DNA from: Adiantum capillus-veneris
Taxonomy: Eukaryota > Streptophyta > Polypodiopsida > Polypodiales > Pteridaceae
Length of the DNA stretch: 64,000 nucleotides
Assembly: GCA_014529385.2 (NCBI GenBank)
Contig: CM043962.1
Coordinates: 124,910,470-124,974,469 of the forward strand
Reading direction: 5' to 3'
Position 1 is the first letter of the stretch. Each line of letters begins with the position of its first letter. Made by a program: the position numbers and the translations under genes. Positions 35,641-48,440 of this stretch are shown here, in pieces. The notes under the pieces were generated by a model. It saw only the letters and a list, made by a program, of their open reading frames with translations, ran no database searches and was not told the origin of the DNA.

Positions 35641-38285
35641 TCTCTCTCTCTCCACCACATCAAGGTATTATTTCCCCCTCTTTAGCTACTCTTTTGTGCA
35701 AGTTTAGCTTACCATTCTCTGTGCCCCCTATAGGATGAGATCTTTGAATCCCCACTCTCCTCCACCTTTTGCATCGTGTTGATCCAGTTAGTGGACAAAT
35801 GAGCATGCTGAAAACTGCTTTATGGCATAGCAATTGCTTCTTGGTGGAGGGCAGCCTCATTAGCTAGTGTTTTTTTACGTTCCTTCAACATCAACTTGAT
35901 TTGGTTGACAGGCGCACGATCCTCGGATCTGTGCTCAATTTATTGAGGAGAATTGCGGCTTATGGGTTTACCAGCCCGACCTCTTTATGATTGGCATCAC
36001 CCAGGCCTAGCTAGATGCATGGGTTGATCTTGATAGGAAGTTGGATCTGGCATTTGAATCTCTCTTTTCTTCCTAGTTGCTCTTGAAAAGTCTGATGGAC
36101 GCAATTCATTGTTCTAGCCTTCCAAAAGGAGGGTCAGAATTTGCCTAAGGCAAGCTAGTTTCCTAGCCTTGATTATAGCATTCTCATCTGCATCTAGAGT
36201 TCTAAGAGGTGTATCTACAATCTAGGAGTTTACTCATAATTTGAGAACATGTGAGTATCCATGTTGTGTACATCTAATGGCTGCAAGAGACCGGCCATGT
36301 ACAAGCATATCATATATGGTAACTTGTAATCCAAAGAATGAAAGTATTAAAAAAATATGACCATCGGTGGAAGAGGGAGTGAAGTGAGAGTATTGAAGCT
36401 CTATTGGATTAACCTTGACTTTACGCACAAGCACCATACACTTGTTCTTATGCCAATCTAAATCATAGAACTGTCCTCAAGGAGCCTAGATCAATTTGTT
36501 GTCTAAGCCAATACATGATCACTGGCGTTTTACATGCCTTATGCATGAAGGGAAGAAGAGGAAAGGGAATGTGTTCAACAAAGCTCACCCTTCAAATCAA
36601 GCTACCTAGAAGTATGACCAAATATGTAGTGTCTTTGATAGATGAAAGCGAGAGAGAGATAGATAGACAGAGAGAGAGAGAGAGTAGTGAAGGACCTTGT
36701 CGCCCATTAATACGCATTCGGTGGCTAATTTTCTTTGTAACCTATCTTTGTCATCTAGAGCACAACAGAAGACAAATATGTGCAACGTGGCCATTGAAAA
36801 AAAAAAAATCTGTGGTCTCTCACTCTCTCTACGTGAACATTGGATCCCAATTTTTCTTTGAGGTTTTTTTTTGGCTCTATCTTCTCCTCTTCCAAGAGGT
36901 CCTCTTGAGGATAAATTATTTTTTGTGATGTTTAATATATTGATGGATCTTTTGCTATGTAGCAGTAGTCTAACTTGGTCAAGGAAAATGTGGGCACCAT
37001 CTTTAGTTTCAACACTACTATTGTTGTTGTAAGGATCTAGCGCAAATTTAGTGTACACGATTTAACACAATGAACTACAAGGATAACAAAGTTTCATGGC
37101 TTTCCATGGGTATCACTTGATACAAACTTCTGCTAAAATCTTAATGTAGGCAAACCTGTAATTTCTTCGTATTATACAATTAAAATGAACATGTAGATTT
37201 TCCGAATAGTGTTTAGATATATTTCATGAAAGTTACCCTTGAATGTATGGGCATGCCTTGTGAGTTTATCACTTGTTTTTACACTTCTCAAAGTGCATTT
37301 GATATTTGACATGTTTTATACAGGTCCAAAATAAACATGCTCATTCAGGCTATCAAAAATTGAGCGGCCCCAATGAACATCTTTATTTTTGAAAAGTCAT
37401 GTAGCAGCAATAAGAACAGTATTATTGCGATAATTTACGCGATAATAGATGCAGATATATATCAGCGTCTAATTACCGCGCATTGCTCTCGTTATTGCCG
37501 TTCACGCAATTTATCCTCTTTCTAGTTTCCTTTGTAAATCCACGACAATGCTGGCGGTTTTAGACGTGTTTTGGAGCTTTGAATGATATTGTGAATATAT
37601 GATCAAGGGGAGGTCTCCATCTTGAAAATTTAGGCTAGAGCCTTGAGTTCTTGCATTCCCACTTGGGCTCTTGCATTTGAAATGTCTAGAAGTCTTGAAA
37701 ACATTTTTGCCGTTTGCTCAAAGTGTGGGCATTCGTAATCCGCACAAAGCTCATTTTCGTGAACCAAAAAAAACAAATTGTGTCTTTTCAAGGGAGAACT
37801 GTTGGAGATGAGGTTATGCTCGTTTACTTGTGAGTGTTTGGCTCCCTTGTGGGGAGTGCAAGAAATTCAATGTGCGCAACAAGCGAGATCATAATTCATT
37901 GTGTGTGTGTGTTCTTCCCATGGCGGTCCGCTTGAGGCTTGCATAATTGCATTTCAAAGAAATGATTGAATTCTGTTTTTCAAATGATAGAATTGAATTC
38001 TCAATTCTATGTACTTACGGTACGACCCGGCTCTAGGTGTCTTGTTACACCTAATCCTGCAACAGTGCAATCCTAGGCTTCCACGTAAAGCTAAGCCGGT
38101 TCCTTGGTAACTGTCATGCCACCATACAAATTAGTTAACTTATAACTCGATCGACTCTGCACAGGCCAGACCAGATCATCGCTTGCACTCGGCCTGCACA
38201 TTTATTTAAGGAGATGCATATATTGTTGATCCTACAAGTGAATTGCCTATTTAAATATTCAAGTCCCTGACTAGCTTATACACCG
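34785..38285. other. Unassigned intergenic DNA
   Basis: No gene that I can support. It holds a 13-bp inverted repeat at 34,788-34,817, a (TG)n run at 35,611-35,640, and a roughly 80-bp repeat pair (35,410-35,480 and 37,275-37,340). It also has a copy of the F upstream segment (37,435-37,627) and an A-run at 36,797. The last 100 bases (TTTATTTAAGG at about 38,201) could contain the promoter of the dirigent gene. Confidence 0.5.
37435..37627 (+). repeat. Second copy of the F upstream segment
   Basis: Matches 34,250-34,438 closely (ATAATAGATGC to CCATCTTGAA), with scattered substitutions. Beyond it the two loci diverge, so this is a fragment of the same repeat family. Confidence 0.75.
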
Positions 38286-38902
38286 ATGGCCGGCTCTATG
38301 CAGGTAGCTGCTGCTCTCATTGGCATCATGGTGGTGCTATTGCCAATTAGTTGTGCAGCAGCGCGTGCCCCCACTCCTTCAGCTTATACCAATGATGCAT
38401 ATCATGCCTGCAGTAGGTAGAGGGCCGCCACTCTGTGCGGGCCCATCGCCTTCACCTTCTACCTTCACAACACCGTCTACAACCCCGCCGTGGACAACAA
38501 GGACTACTTCAACTCTGTCTATGGCCTGTCTCCCAACGTGCGTGGCCCAATCCCTACTCCTTCGGCACCACCTCCACCTTCGAAGACCCCATCACGGAGG
38601 GCCCCGCCAACAGCTCGCAGCAGGAGATCGGCGTGGCTTAGGGCTTGTGGGAGATGGACATCAAAGTGGGCTACACGCTCTTCCACATCTTCATGACCAA
38701 CATCACCGAGGGTAACTACAAGGGCACCATCTCCATCCTGGGCCAGATTCGCGAGGCCGACCCCGTGGGCTACCTCACGGTGGTGGGTGGCACGGGCGAT
38801 TTCTTGGGCGCTCGAGGCTTGGCCTCTAATTGCCTCGTCACCATCGACCATGCAGCCCCTTCCTCATGGATGCTTTCCTTCAACCTCGACCTCTATTATT
38901 GA
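38286..38902 (+). pseudogene. Dirigent-like protein pseudogene
   Basis: Dirigent proteins are secreted eight-stranded beta-barrels that guide stereoselective phenoxy-radical coupling in lignan and lignin-related metabolism. Starts MAGSMQVAAALIGIMVVLL, a hydrophobic signal peptide of about 25 residues. Then FYLHNTVYNP, YGLSPNVRGP, FGTTSTFEDPITEGP (other frame), IGVA-GLW, FMTNITEGNYKGTISILGQ, and the family's VVGGTGDFLGARGLAS near the C-terminus. Three lesions: a TAG at 38,418, a one-base loss near 38,553 and a TAG at 38,639 (a CAG-to-TAG change fits). About 204 codons overall, normal for the family. Strikingly GC-rich with C/G-ending codons against AT-rich flanks. No intron seen. Confidence 0.85.
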
Positions 38903-39088
38903 TGATCCCTACCTATAACATCACAGAGGCACTTCATTTTTGCCCTCAATTTTTTGTCTCATTCAGCTATCACTAGCTGCTAATAAATAGCTCTGGCGAT
39001 GAATAATAGGACTTGTGGAATATTCTTCAAGATTATACTTAAGAATGGATGATCTCATTCTATGCACAATAATGAACGAACGTTTTTC

Positions 39089-39158
<70 letters not shown>

Positions 39159-40724
39159 CCCACCCCACCCCTCCTTTATATGTCTGTCTCTGTATGTGGG
39201 GCTTTATTATTTTGTTCTCATCCTCCTCACTGATTAAACGATGTAAGAGTATTCAGAAAAGAGCACTTAGTTGGACATTGGAATGAGATAGACCATAACA
39301 CATGCACGCACTTCATTTTCGCCCCCAATTTTTCCTCTCATTCAGCTATATTCACTAGCTGCTAATAAATAGCTCTCACGATGAATAATACGACTCGTGG
39401 AATATTCTTCAAGATTATACTTAAGGATGGATGATCTCATTCTATGCACAATAATGAACAAACTTTTTTCTACCTCTGTGGCTCTCCACCATCTCTCTCT
39501 CTCTCTCTGCCCCCCCCCCCCCCAACCCCCGTTGATATGTCTGTCTATGTATGTGGGCCTTGATTAATTTGTTCTCATCCTCCTCATTGATTAAACGATG
39601 AAAGAGTATTCACAAAAGAGCACTAAGTTGGACATTGGAATGAGATGGACCACTGCATACATGTAATAGCTATTCCGTAGTTAGATGCAGAATACTGAAT
39701 GAGTTAAGTTTCTTAGCTATCCATAAGAGGACTCCCAACTTGAGATGATGAGATTACAATTTCAGATAGCTTCAGATGACAAAATGAACGAAAGTCAAAC
39801 GAAAGACTTCAAATTACAGACATGGAATAGGACAACTGAAAAATATATTCACATGTACAATCTGAATAAGGTTCAGATGGAAGGCTCATGTATAAGAGCT
39901 CTATAAAGATTAATCTGGAAGTTGAACTGGCACAAACCCGAGTAATGAATTTTCTTAAGCTCAGTAAGCTCTACAAGATACAAAGATCAAGGACACAAGA
40001 CTAGTGACCCCAAAATAGAATTACTGGGGTCTATTCATAGGTATCAAGACAAGGTTTTGACTGATCGTAGCACTCGTATAGTGTAGGGTAACCAGTGGTA
40101 GCTCTGCTAGGTCACTTGATCGACTTCCAAGTAAATACTCATAGATAATCCGTCGTCCAAGGCATCTCCTAGGGATTGTTGTCATGTACAAAGTTTCAAG
40201 GCTTTATCTCTTGCGCTTGCCATTTTGTTTGTATCGAGGGTTCTTTTCCTTGGGTCTCTGATAATCCAATAAATAGCCTCTTGCTCAAGCTTCTCCCTTG
40301 GTTCTGTTGGCATCTCCACTTTATAAGGCATCAACTGGTGCGAGGTATTTGTACCTTCTTCGTACAGAGCCTTCTTGCCTTTGTAAACTTATGGTAGATG
40401 GATGTTGCTTGTATCCACTAGGCTCGGACTAAATGATTGGCTTTTATTGAAGCCTCAAACTTAACTTTAGACATCTCTTTAAACTGAGGTTCTAAATTAG
40501 CTTTGTTAGCTAGTTTTTTCAATTAGGAATCTTTGACAAAGAGTTGTAGTACATTGTTTGTGTGCTTTATCAGCACCCTAACCTATGCTTTTCATTAGCT
40601 CATCATACATCTGCAATTGACCAGGTCATCATTTAGTTCTGAGATTGTATCTTTTTGTTTAGTGTCATTAAATATTAACTTCCATGAAATCCATAAATCA
40701 TTGCTTTGCTCATAGCATTATTGT
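38879..40724 (+). repeat. Tandem array unit 1, left part (dirigent 3' flank)
   Basis: Starting in the last codons of the dirigent pseudogene, this aligns with 57,917-59,490 and 60,604-60,955. It contains a local duplication of about 380 bp (38,932-39,290 repeated at 39,311-39,640), a (CT)n run at 39,092-39,156 and a C-run at 39,510-39,523. The unit is interrupted at 40,724 by Copia element G and resumes at 56,824. No gene seen. Confidence 0.8.
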
Positions 40725-40731
40725 TGAGATT

Positions 40732-40798
<67 letters not shown>

Positions 40799-40892
40799 CG
40801 TACGCTCCCAAAGACTGATTCATATTGAGGACAAGATACAAATATATAGGTGAGACCAAGTTGAGTAGAGTGAGCCATATATAGCTCCATCA
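40725..40892 (-). repeat. 3' LTR of Copia element G
   Basis: 168 bp. The minus strand opens TGATGGAGCTATATATGG directly after the purine tract GAGTGGGGG and closes AAATCTCA. It includes a (GA)n microsatellite (40,733-40,792) and a TATATATT box. Confidence 0.75.
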
Positions 40893-41259
40893 CCCCCACT
40901 CAAACAAATGTTTCTAGGTTTGGATGAAAAAACCCTTGGGGAGTTCAAGGGAAAAACCCAAGACCATATACCATGTGAAAATATGAACCAATGATGATGA
41001 TGTGAAAGTGAATTGTGCATCTATGTACAAATATACAAGTGACTCAGAGATCAAAATGTGCAAATGTGGAGTGTGCATAGTGCATGGTACCTATAGGATT
41101 ACAATGTTATATGTACAAAGCGGTTACAATAGCAAAGAAGCTAATCTAGAAAGAGTGAGGTCGAAGCAGCTCTAAGCTCCGAGTGCAAGAGGATGAAATG
41201 TGACTCGTTGAAGCCTTTGGTCAGAATGTCTGCAATCATCTAGTCACTTGGACAGTGTT
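40893..41259 (-). pseudogene. C-terminal tail and 3' untranslated region of Copia G
   Basis: Near 41,200 the minus strand encodes ADILTKGFNE, the usual Copia RNase H ending. The rest is untranslated, ending at the purine tract. It is separated from its upstream half by insertion of E. Confidence 0.75.
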
Positions 41260-42884
41260 TGTCATAAAATCTAATATCTAACTAACCCAAATGATTTTCT
41301 CATATTAAATTGATCACTTAATGTGGGAGAATAAACGGGAACAAGTGTTAAGATATAGGTATGTGCTTTTAGATCTATCTCAACACGGGGCCAATGTAAA
41401 GGGGCCCAAAAGGGAGATGGTCTATCAAAGAGCAAGGCTAACCAATGGAGCATAAGACCTTAGGGTTAGCTTCATTGAAGACCTCCAATAAATGTGTGTA
41501 AAAGTCCTTTTGACCTTAAGTAAGCTAGGGCTGAGCTTGAGGTGGGAACCCGGCCCAAGCTCGAGGTGCTTGTCCTGCTTGAGGTGCTCGTCATGCTTGA
41601 GGTGTTTTTCATGCTTGAGGTGCTTGATTAAGATGCTTGAGGTGCTTGACTGGCTCCATGCTTGAGGTGCTTGACTTGCTGCATGATTAAAGTACTTGAG
41701 GTGCCTTGAGAAGCTTGCCTGAGATGCTTGTGGGAACCCCCCCTAGTTCAAGTGCTTTGTCATGCTTGGTGCGTAAGGTGCTTGATCACCTAAAAGTCAA
41801 AAGAATTCCTACAAGAGGGGGGGCGAGCCCTTTTCCTAGGGCCTAGAGAGAGAACACCCACTCACACACACAAGGGAAGCCCATCTTGAAGAGGCAGCAA
41901 GGACACATGTCAGGCCCCTACCCATGTTACCTTCATGTGTTGCTTGAAGCCTATTGGCTAGGCTTCAAAGGGGTCCAATGATAAATTACATGAATTATCT
42001 AATTGTTTTAGCATTTATCAAGTCCTCTCTCTCAAAGGGGAAAGGGGGACACTTGTCCCAAGGCTACCCATGTTGCTTGTAATGGCTCCTGCTTGTGATT
42101 GGCTAGGCCTGGAGGGGTCCAATGAGCTTCAGGCATGAGCTACAAGGGGGGGTCGACCCAAGCAAGCTAGGGGGGTGCCTAGGGGGTATACTCACCCACA
42201 CACACTCACAAGCACTCTCATTGTGTGATATGCAAAGTGCAAGAGCTCCCTCTCCAAGCAAGTAGAGGTTGAGAGCCTACACCAACACTCTTGGCTATGG
42301 AGTGCAAATCCAACCAAGAGCCATGCTTCAATGCTTAATCTTGCCATCTCCTTCTTCTTCATTACTATGCTATTATGTATGCTAGCAACAAGAGTATGAT
42401 AAGTGAGGAACTAATTCTTTCTCCTACGAAATGTTTCTTCTTCCTCTTCCCTACCCTCATTCCCTGCTAGCTCTCTCCACCTTCGAAGGTGTTTGAGGTC
42501 TTGGGACTGAGGCTTGGGATAGCTAAAGCTTTCTTCAAGTTTATGTTATGTTTGTGGTGCATGAAGCCTTCCATCTTCATGGCATCACCTAGGTCACAAG
42601 GAACACAAAGACTATATTGTAACAAGTCTCTCTTTATGGGAGAAATCATAATACAAATGCCTATTGGAGGGGGGACCGGCTCCACATAAATCCAGTCCTC
42701 AATTGTTGTCATGTTCTCTAAACTCTCTCTCTTGCAAAAGTATTGTCTATGCCAAGTTAACTAATTGCTATGATTATGTTGCTATCTTCAATTATGTATA
42801 CCCGCTATGCTCACAAAATCATTTCTTGAAAGTACTCTCATTAAATTCCGCTATTCTCAAATTGAATAGGCAAATTCCATTACA
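41260..42884 (+). repeat. 5' LTR of element E
   Basis: 1,625 bp, TGTCATAAAATC to CCATTACA. Positions 41,530-41,710 hold a minisatellite of ATGCTTGAGGTGCTTGA-like units. CCAAT/ATTGG pentamers cluster around 41,930-42,125. Confidence 0.95.
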
Positions 42885-42885
42885 T

Positions 42886-42897
42886 TGGTATCAGAGC
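42886..42897 (+). other. Primer-binding site of element E
   Basis: TGGTATCAGAGC, one base after the LTR, complementary to the 3' end of plant initiator tRNA-Met, the usual chromovirus primer. Confidence 0.95.
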
Positions 42898-43299
42898 ATT
42901 TGGTTTCTCTTTTCTTGCTTAAGAAGAGAGGTCCTTAAGTAGCCTATAAATGGTTGATGTTGTTAATTATAATAGAGTAAGTGGAACTGGGATCTAATAC
43001 CGGTTTTGTTAAGCCCACTATGTGGGGGATGGTGCACACCTCGGGAGCTTTGGACTTAATAATGGAGTCTTTTTAGACTTGCCTACGGCTTTACCATTAT
43101 TGAGCCATAAGAAGTCCGAAAGGAGCTAGCCCTTGGCAACTCTGCTATGTTAGACCTACTCCTCTACTCTCTATAATTAACCACTTTGAGCCGTGGGTGT
43201 AGATACTTAAGAGCCGATTTTCAAAGGCTAAGAGGAGTGGCAACTAAGGTTTTGAATTGCCAAAGCATACACTAAGTACATACATAAAATTTTGTTAAC
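42898..43299 (+). other. Leader of element E
   Basis: Untranslated, about 400 bp, no features recognised. Confidence 0.7.
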
Positions 43300-46200
43300 A
43301 TGGCTGACAATAATCAAGAGAGTAGAATGAACATTGATAGCTTTGATTTTGCACATGAAGGTGCTAATGATGATGCTCCCATGTTTGTGAATTATCTTGT
43401 GACTAGGTTGCAACAAGCTATGGGCAACCCTACCTTGCAAGCCGAAGTTACTCAACAACTTCGTGCCTATGGAATTTCCCTTCCTCTCCAAGAGGAGAGA
43501 GAGCTTAGGAGGCCTCTTGAAGAGACCCCCAAAAGAAGACTCTCTCCCATTCGAGAGGAGGAATCCAAAGAGAAAGAAAGCAATGAAAGTCTAAGTTCTT
43601 CTGAAGATGTGGCTCCACGAAGAAGGCGGTCTAGACGATCGCCTACTCCTCCCAAGAGGAAAAGAGCAACCCATAGTCCTTCTCCTCATCACTCTCAAAG
43701 GCAAGAGAGGAAACAAAGGAAGAAAAGGGCTAGGAAGAGGTCACCCTCTTCTCCTTCTTCTTCACCTTCCTTCTCTTCCGATGAAAGTTATGGCTATTCT
43801 CCTAGAGAATACAAGAGGGGAGGGCATCGCAAATCATTTCCTGCATGGCTAAGGTCACAAAAGCTAAAGAAGTTCAAGGAGGGAGGAAAGAGTATCTCTT
43901 TTCTCACCTACGATGGCACCTTTGGTGCTACCGACAAAGTGTTGGCCTTCATCCAGCAATTTGATGCGGCCTTTGGGGACGAGGGCTTCACAGAGTCCTC
44001 CAAGCTACACCATGTAGCTATGCACTTCCAAAAATCAGCTCGTCAATGGTGGGCTAGCCTTCGTGGCAATGGAGAAGCCCCAAAGACATGGAAAACTCTA
44101 CGAGTTTCCATCATGAAGCAATTTCTTCCAAGCGATACTAAAGATAAAGTTCTTATCGAATGGCGCGGCTTGAAGCTCCTCTCTCATGAGTCTATCAACA
44201 AGTATGTAGATAAGTTTTGGGATTTACATCTCAAAGCTACTGTCTTTCAAAAGATAGACTTTGCCGAGCAAAGACAACAATTCTGTGCGGGATTACCTGA
44301 AGAGATGGCCGAATATATCAACTCTCAACGGCCCGGTACTATTACCGAAGTAATCCACCACACCATGGTTGCTTCACGCATCAATTTCCATCAAGGGGCT
44401 AGACGTAATGTCAAGCCCATGGAAAACAAAGATAAAAATGATGCAAAGGGGAAATCCAATGCTCAAAATAATTCCCAAGGCACTTCCAACAACAACAACA
44501 ACAATCGGTCCAAGGAGAAGGGAGTTTACAAAGGTAAAAACAAACTCTCTCCTGAAGAGCTTGAAGCTTTTCGCAAGGACCATAAGTGTTTCAAGTGTGG
44601 GGAGCAAGGACATGGCTATCGTTCTTGCCCCAAGAAGAATACTCGCAATGAGACTCCTAGGGCTTCCACCATCGAAGCTCCAAAAGAGGATGCTCATTGC
44701 AAAGGATCATCACTCTCCTATGCTTGGGGAAAGGTAAGAGAGCATGATGCCTTCATCTTGTTTGACCCTAGCTCTACTCTCAACTTCATATCAATAGAGT
44801 TGGCCACCAAGTTGGGCATTCAAGCTTTTGAGATGGGAGATATAGTAACAGCTGATGCAGCTTTCAAGGGACAACAAGCCTCCGTTACTCCCTTGATTGG
44901 GAAGTTGAGGCTTCATGTCCAAAGCTATGTCGACAAAGAAGACTTCTTCATCTCTCCCCTCCAACATCAGGATGTTATCCTAGGGGCACCATGGTTTGAT
45001 CGCATGGCTGCCAACATGAAGTTCCCTGAAAGGAGAATTTACTTCACCTACAGGGGAAAGAACATGTATATAGATGCTAGTGAGCGTGGTCGCACTATTC
45101 CACTTGTAAATCCTCTTTCTTTTGATAAATCAATGAAGAGCTCAGTTTCTGCGTACATGATTTATGTCAAAGAGTCTCTAAAAGCTAATAATGTTTCATC
45201 AAATGAAAATGATAGGAATCAAGAAGAGTTAGACTTGTCTACTTTTCTAAAAGGATTCCAAGATGTGTTCATCGATGATATCCCTATGGACCTACCTCCA
45301 AAACGAGGGGATGATGACCATCGTATTGAGCTCCTTCCAGGAAGCTCACCGCCTAACAAACCTCCTTATCGAGTCTCACAAGCTCAACAAGAGGAGATCA
45401 TGAGGCAAGTACAAGAGCTGGTAGACAAAGGGATGGTGAGGCCTAGTTCCTCTCCCTTTTGTTCTCCAGTCCTTTTAGTGCAAAAGAAAGATGGTACATA
45501 CCGTATGTGTGTGGACTATTGAGCACTAAACCATATCACTATCAAAAATAGATTTCCCGTACCTCGGGTAGAAGATCTGTTTGATAAGCTACAAGGCTCT
45601 ACCTACTTCAGTAGGATTGACCTTAAGAGTGGCTATCATCAAATAAGGATAGTGGATGAGGATATCTTAAAGACCGCATTTTGCACAACATTTGGTCTTT
45701 ATGAATATCTACTCATGCCTTTTGGCTTGACTAATGCACCAGCTACGTTCAATCGTTTGATGGAGAAAATTTTTAGACCATATCGAAAATTCACTGGAGT
45801 GTTCTTCGATGATATCATCATCTACTCCAAGTCTTTGGAGGAACATAAGCAACATCTCCAAGTGATTTTTCAAGCCTTGAGGGAGAACAAACTTTTTCTC
45901 AACCAAAAGAAAAGTGAATTCTTCCTTCAAGAGATTCAATATCTAGGCCATATTATCTCTCACGATGGTATTCGTATGGATCCATCAAAGTTAGAGGTAA
46001 TAAAATCATGGCCTAACCCAAGGAATCTACATGAGCTAAGAAGCTTTATTGGTATGTGTGCATACTATAGACGCTTCATAGCAAAATTCTCTCAAGTAGC
46101 AGGACCACTACACGACTTAACCAAGAAGAACGTTAAGTTTGTATGGACTGCTAAGGAGCAAAATGCTTCTGAAAAACTCAAAGAGAAGCTTACTTCCCAA

Positions 46201-48081
46201 CCAGTCCTCGTGCTTCCGGATCTCTCAAAGCCATTTGAGGTCCAATGTGATGCTTGTGGTGATTGCCTTGGAGCGGTTTTGCTTCAAGAAGGGCATGCCA
46301 TAGCATATGAGAGCCGAAGGCTCAATGGTGATGAACGAGTCTTGGGCATTTATGAGAAAGAGCTTTTAGCTGTTCTACATGCCCTAGACACATGGAAGCA
46401 CTACCTATTGGGGACTCCATTTATCCTACGAACTGACCACCAAAGTCTCAAGTATTTCATGACGCAAACCAAGCTTTCCGACAAACAAATGAGGTGGGCA
46501 AATTTTCTTTCGCAATTTAATTTCCATATTGCTCACATAGTTGGTAAGCACAATCAAGTTGCGGATGCACTTTCACGACGACCGAAAGTTAATGCGGTGT
46601 CTATAGCTACTCACAATGATCTATCCTCTATGATAGATGAGTATGCTACTGACCCTGACTTTAGAGACATAATGTCAGCCCTTGCTTTGGGGAAGAAAGA
46701 GGAACCATTCACCTTGCAGGATGGTTATCTTCTCCACGGCAATAGGCTATGTGTTACCCATTCCCTTCGTGAGAAGGTTATGCATGAATCCCATGCTCCT
46801 CCATATGCAGGGCATAGAGGTATTCAACCTACTCTCCGAGGAGTAGAGACGTATTTCTATTGGCCTACCATGAAAGTGGACATACAAGAGTATGTTTCAA
46901 AATGTGTAGTATGCCAAAAGACCAAGTATGATAGAGGGAAGCAACCTGGATTACTCCAGCCATTGCCTATTCCAAATTCACCATGGGAGAGTATATCCAT
47001 GGATTTCATCTTTGGATTACCCAAGTCTATCCATGGGAATACAAGAATATGGACAATAGTCGACAGGTTTAGCAAGCAAGCACATTTTATTCCTGTCAAA
47101 AAGACTATTAAGGCACATCAAATGGCAACTCTCTTCATATCTCAAATTTTCAAACACCATGGATTACCCACATCCATCGTGTCAGATAGAGATCCTAGAA
47201 TGACCAGTAATTTCTGGAAAGGTCTCTTTGAAAATCTAGGAACAAGATTGAATTTCTCTTCGGCCTATCACCCACAAACGGATGGCCAAAGTGAGATAGC
47301 CAATCTTACGATACTCGATCTACTCAAGACTTATGTTACCGAAGTAGATCAACGCTCACAATGGGAAAAGTATTTACCGCTAGTAGAGTATGCCTACAAT
47401 AATACTGTACATACTTCTACGGGCAAAGCACCTTTCGATATCATAGAAGGAAGACCTAAAAGTCCCTTGCTACTGAAAGTACATGGGAAGATCTTCGCCG
47501 CCGATGAGTATAGCCGTGACCTACAAGAATCTTTTCAAAAGATTAGGGAGGCTATAGCCATCTCTCAACAAAGGCAAAAAGCTGCTGCTGATAAGCACAG
47601 AAGAGCCTTAATGTTCAAAGAAAATGATTGGGTCTTACTCAAGTTTCCTAAGGCTCGATTAAGGCAAACGACGGGCAAAAATCCTACGGGCCATCAAAAG
47701 TATTATGCTAAACTAGCAAAAAGATAGTATGGTCCTTTCCAAATCTTGAAGCCTATCAATGAGACGGCTTATCAACTCAAGTTGCCCAACCATTGGCTTA
47801 TACACAATGCCTTTCATGTAAGCTTACTTAAGCCCTACAAAGGAGAGCCACCAATTGAACCAATTATTGAAGACCCTCCCGAAGTTGAAGACCAAGAAGA
47901 GGTGCTACAACCCGAAGCTATCCTTCGGCATGAAGACAAGGTACTACGACATGGTAAGATTATCCGACGGTATCTTATTAAGTTCAAAAATTATCCTTTT
48001 GAAGATGCTAAATGGATGCAAGGAGTACAACTTAAGGATAGTATGAACCTTGTCAATGCTTACAATGCTACATTAGAGTAA
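43300..48081 (+). CDS. gag-pol: Gag-Pol polyprotein of element E (two nonsense codons)
   Basis: One frame of about 1,593 codons. Gag with a Ser/Arg-rich basic stretch (residues about 60-165), a capsid core, and zinc knuckle CFKCGEQGHGYRSC at residue 430. Protease FDPSST at 489 (homologue B has FDPGST). RT with FGLTNAPATFNRLME and VFFDD (D837, D838). RNase H from VQCDAC (D984). Integrase with an HHCC finger and catalytic D1235, D1296 and E1332 (spacing 60 and 35). Chromodomain near the C-terminus, YLIKFKNYPFEDAKWMQ, which is thought to steer insertion by reading histone marks. Breaks: TGA at 45,520 inside RT (Arg codon in homologues, C-to-T) and TAG at 47,725 (Tyr codon in B). No separate gag stop, as is usual for this lineage. 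The element is probably not autonomous now. Confidence 0.93.
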
Positions 48082-48440
48082 GCAAATGTACAAATTTCTT
48101 TTAAATAACTCATGTTTTTGTCTTATATGACTAGTCCTCTTTTTAATTGTGCACAAATTTAACTAGTATGCATGCTTAGAATCATGTTTGTGATGACGAC
48201 GTCTCTCAAACACCAAGTAGAATTTGTCACTCTACTTTGGGAGAATGAAATGGACTAAAGAGCAGACATGCTTGCGGCAGCTATGTCTCCCAAGCACCAA
48301 ATGGATTAGTCATCCATCTTGGAAAGATGTCGTAGGGTAAAAAGGGATCCTTTACCCGCTAAGTACGATTGACTAAAGACTAAGACTTTATCTCTTCTAC
48401 CTCATAGTCGAGGACGACTATGATTTCAAGAGAGAGGTAA
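48082..48440 (+). other. 3' untranslated region and purine tract of element E
   Basis: No gene. It ends TTTCAAGAGAGAGGTAA before the LTR and aligns with 28,432-28,786 of B. Confidence 0.7.

Noticed and set aside
36515-36928. 137-codon open frame in the intergenic region
   Set aside because: Composition follows simple AT-rich and GA-rich DNA, with no motif and no similarity to known families.
38519-38851. 110-codon frame antisense to the dirigent pseudogene
   Set aside because: Shadow frame caused by high GC in the sense coding sequence.
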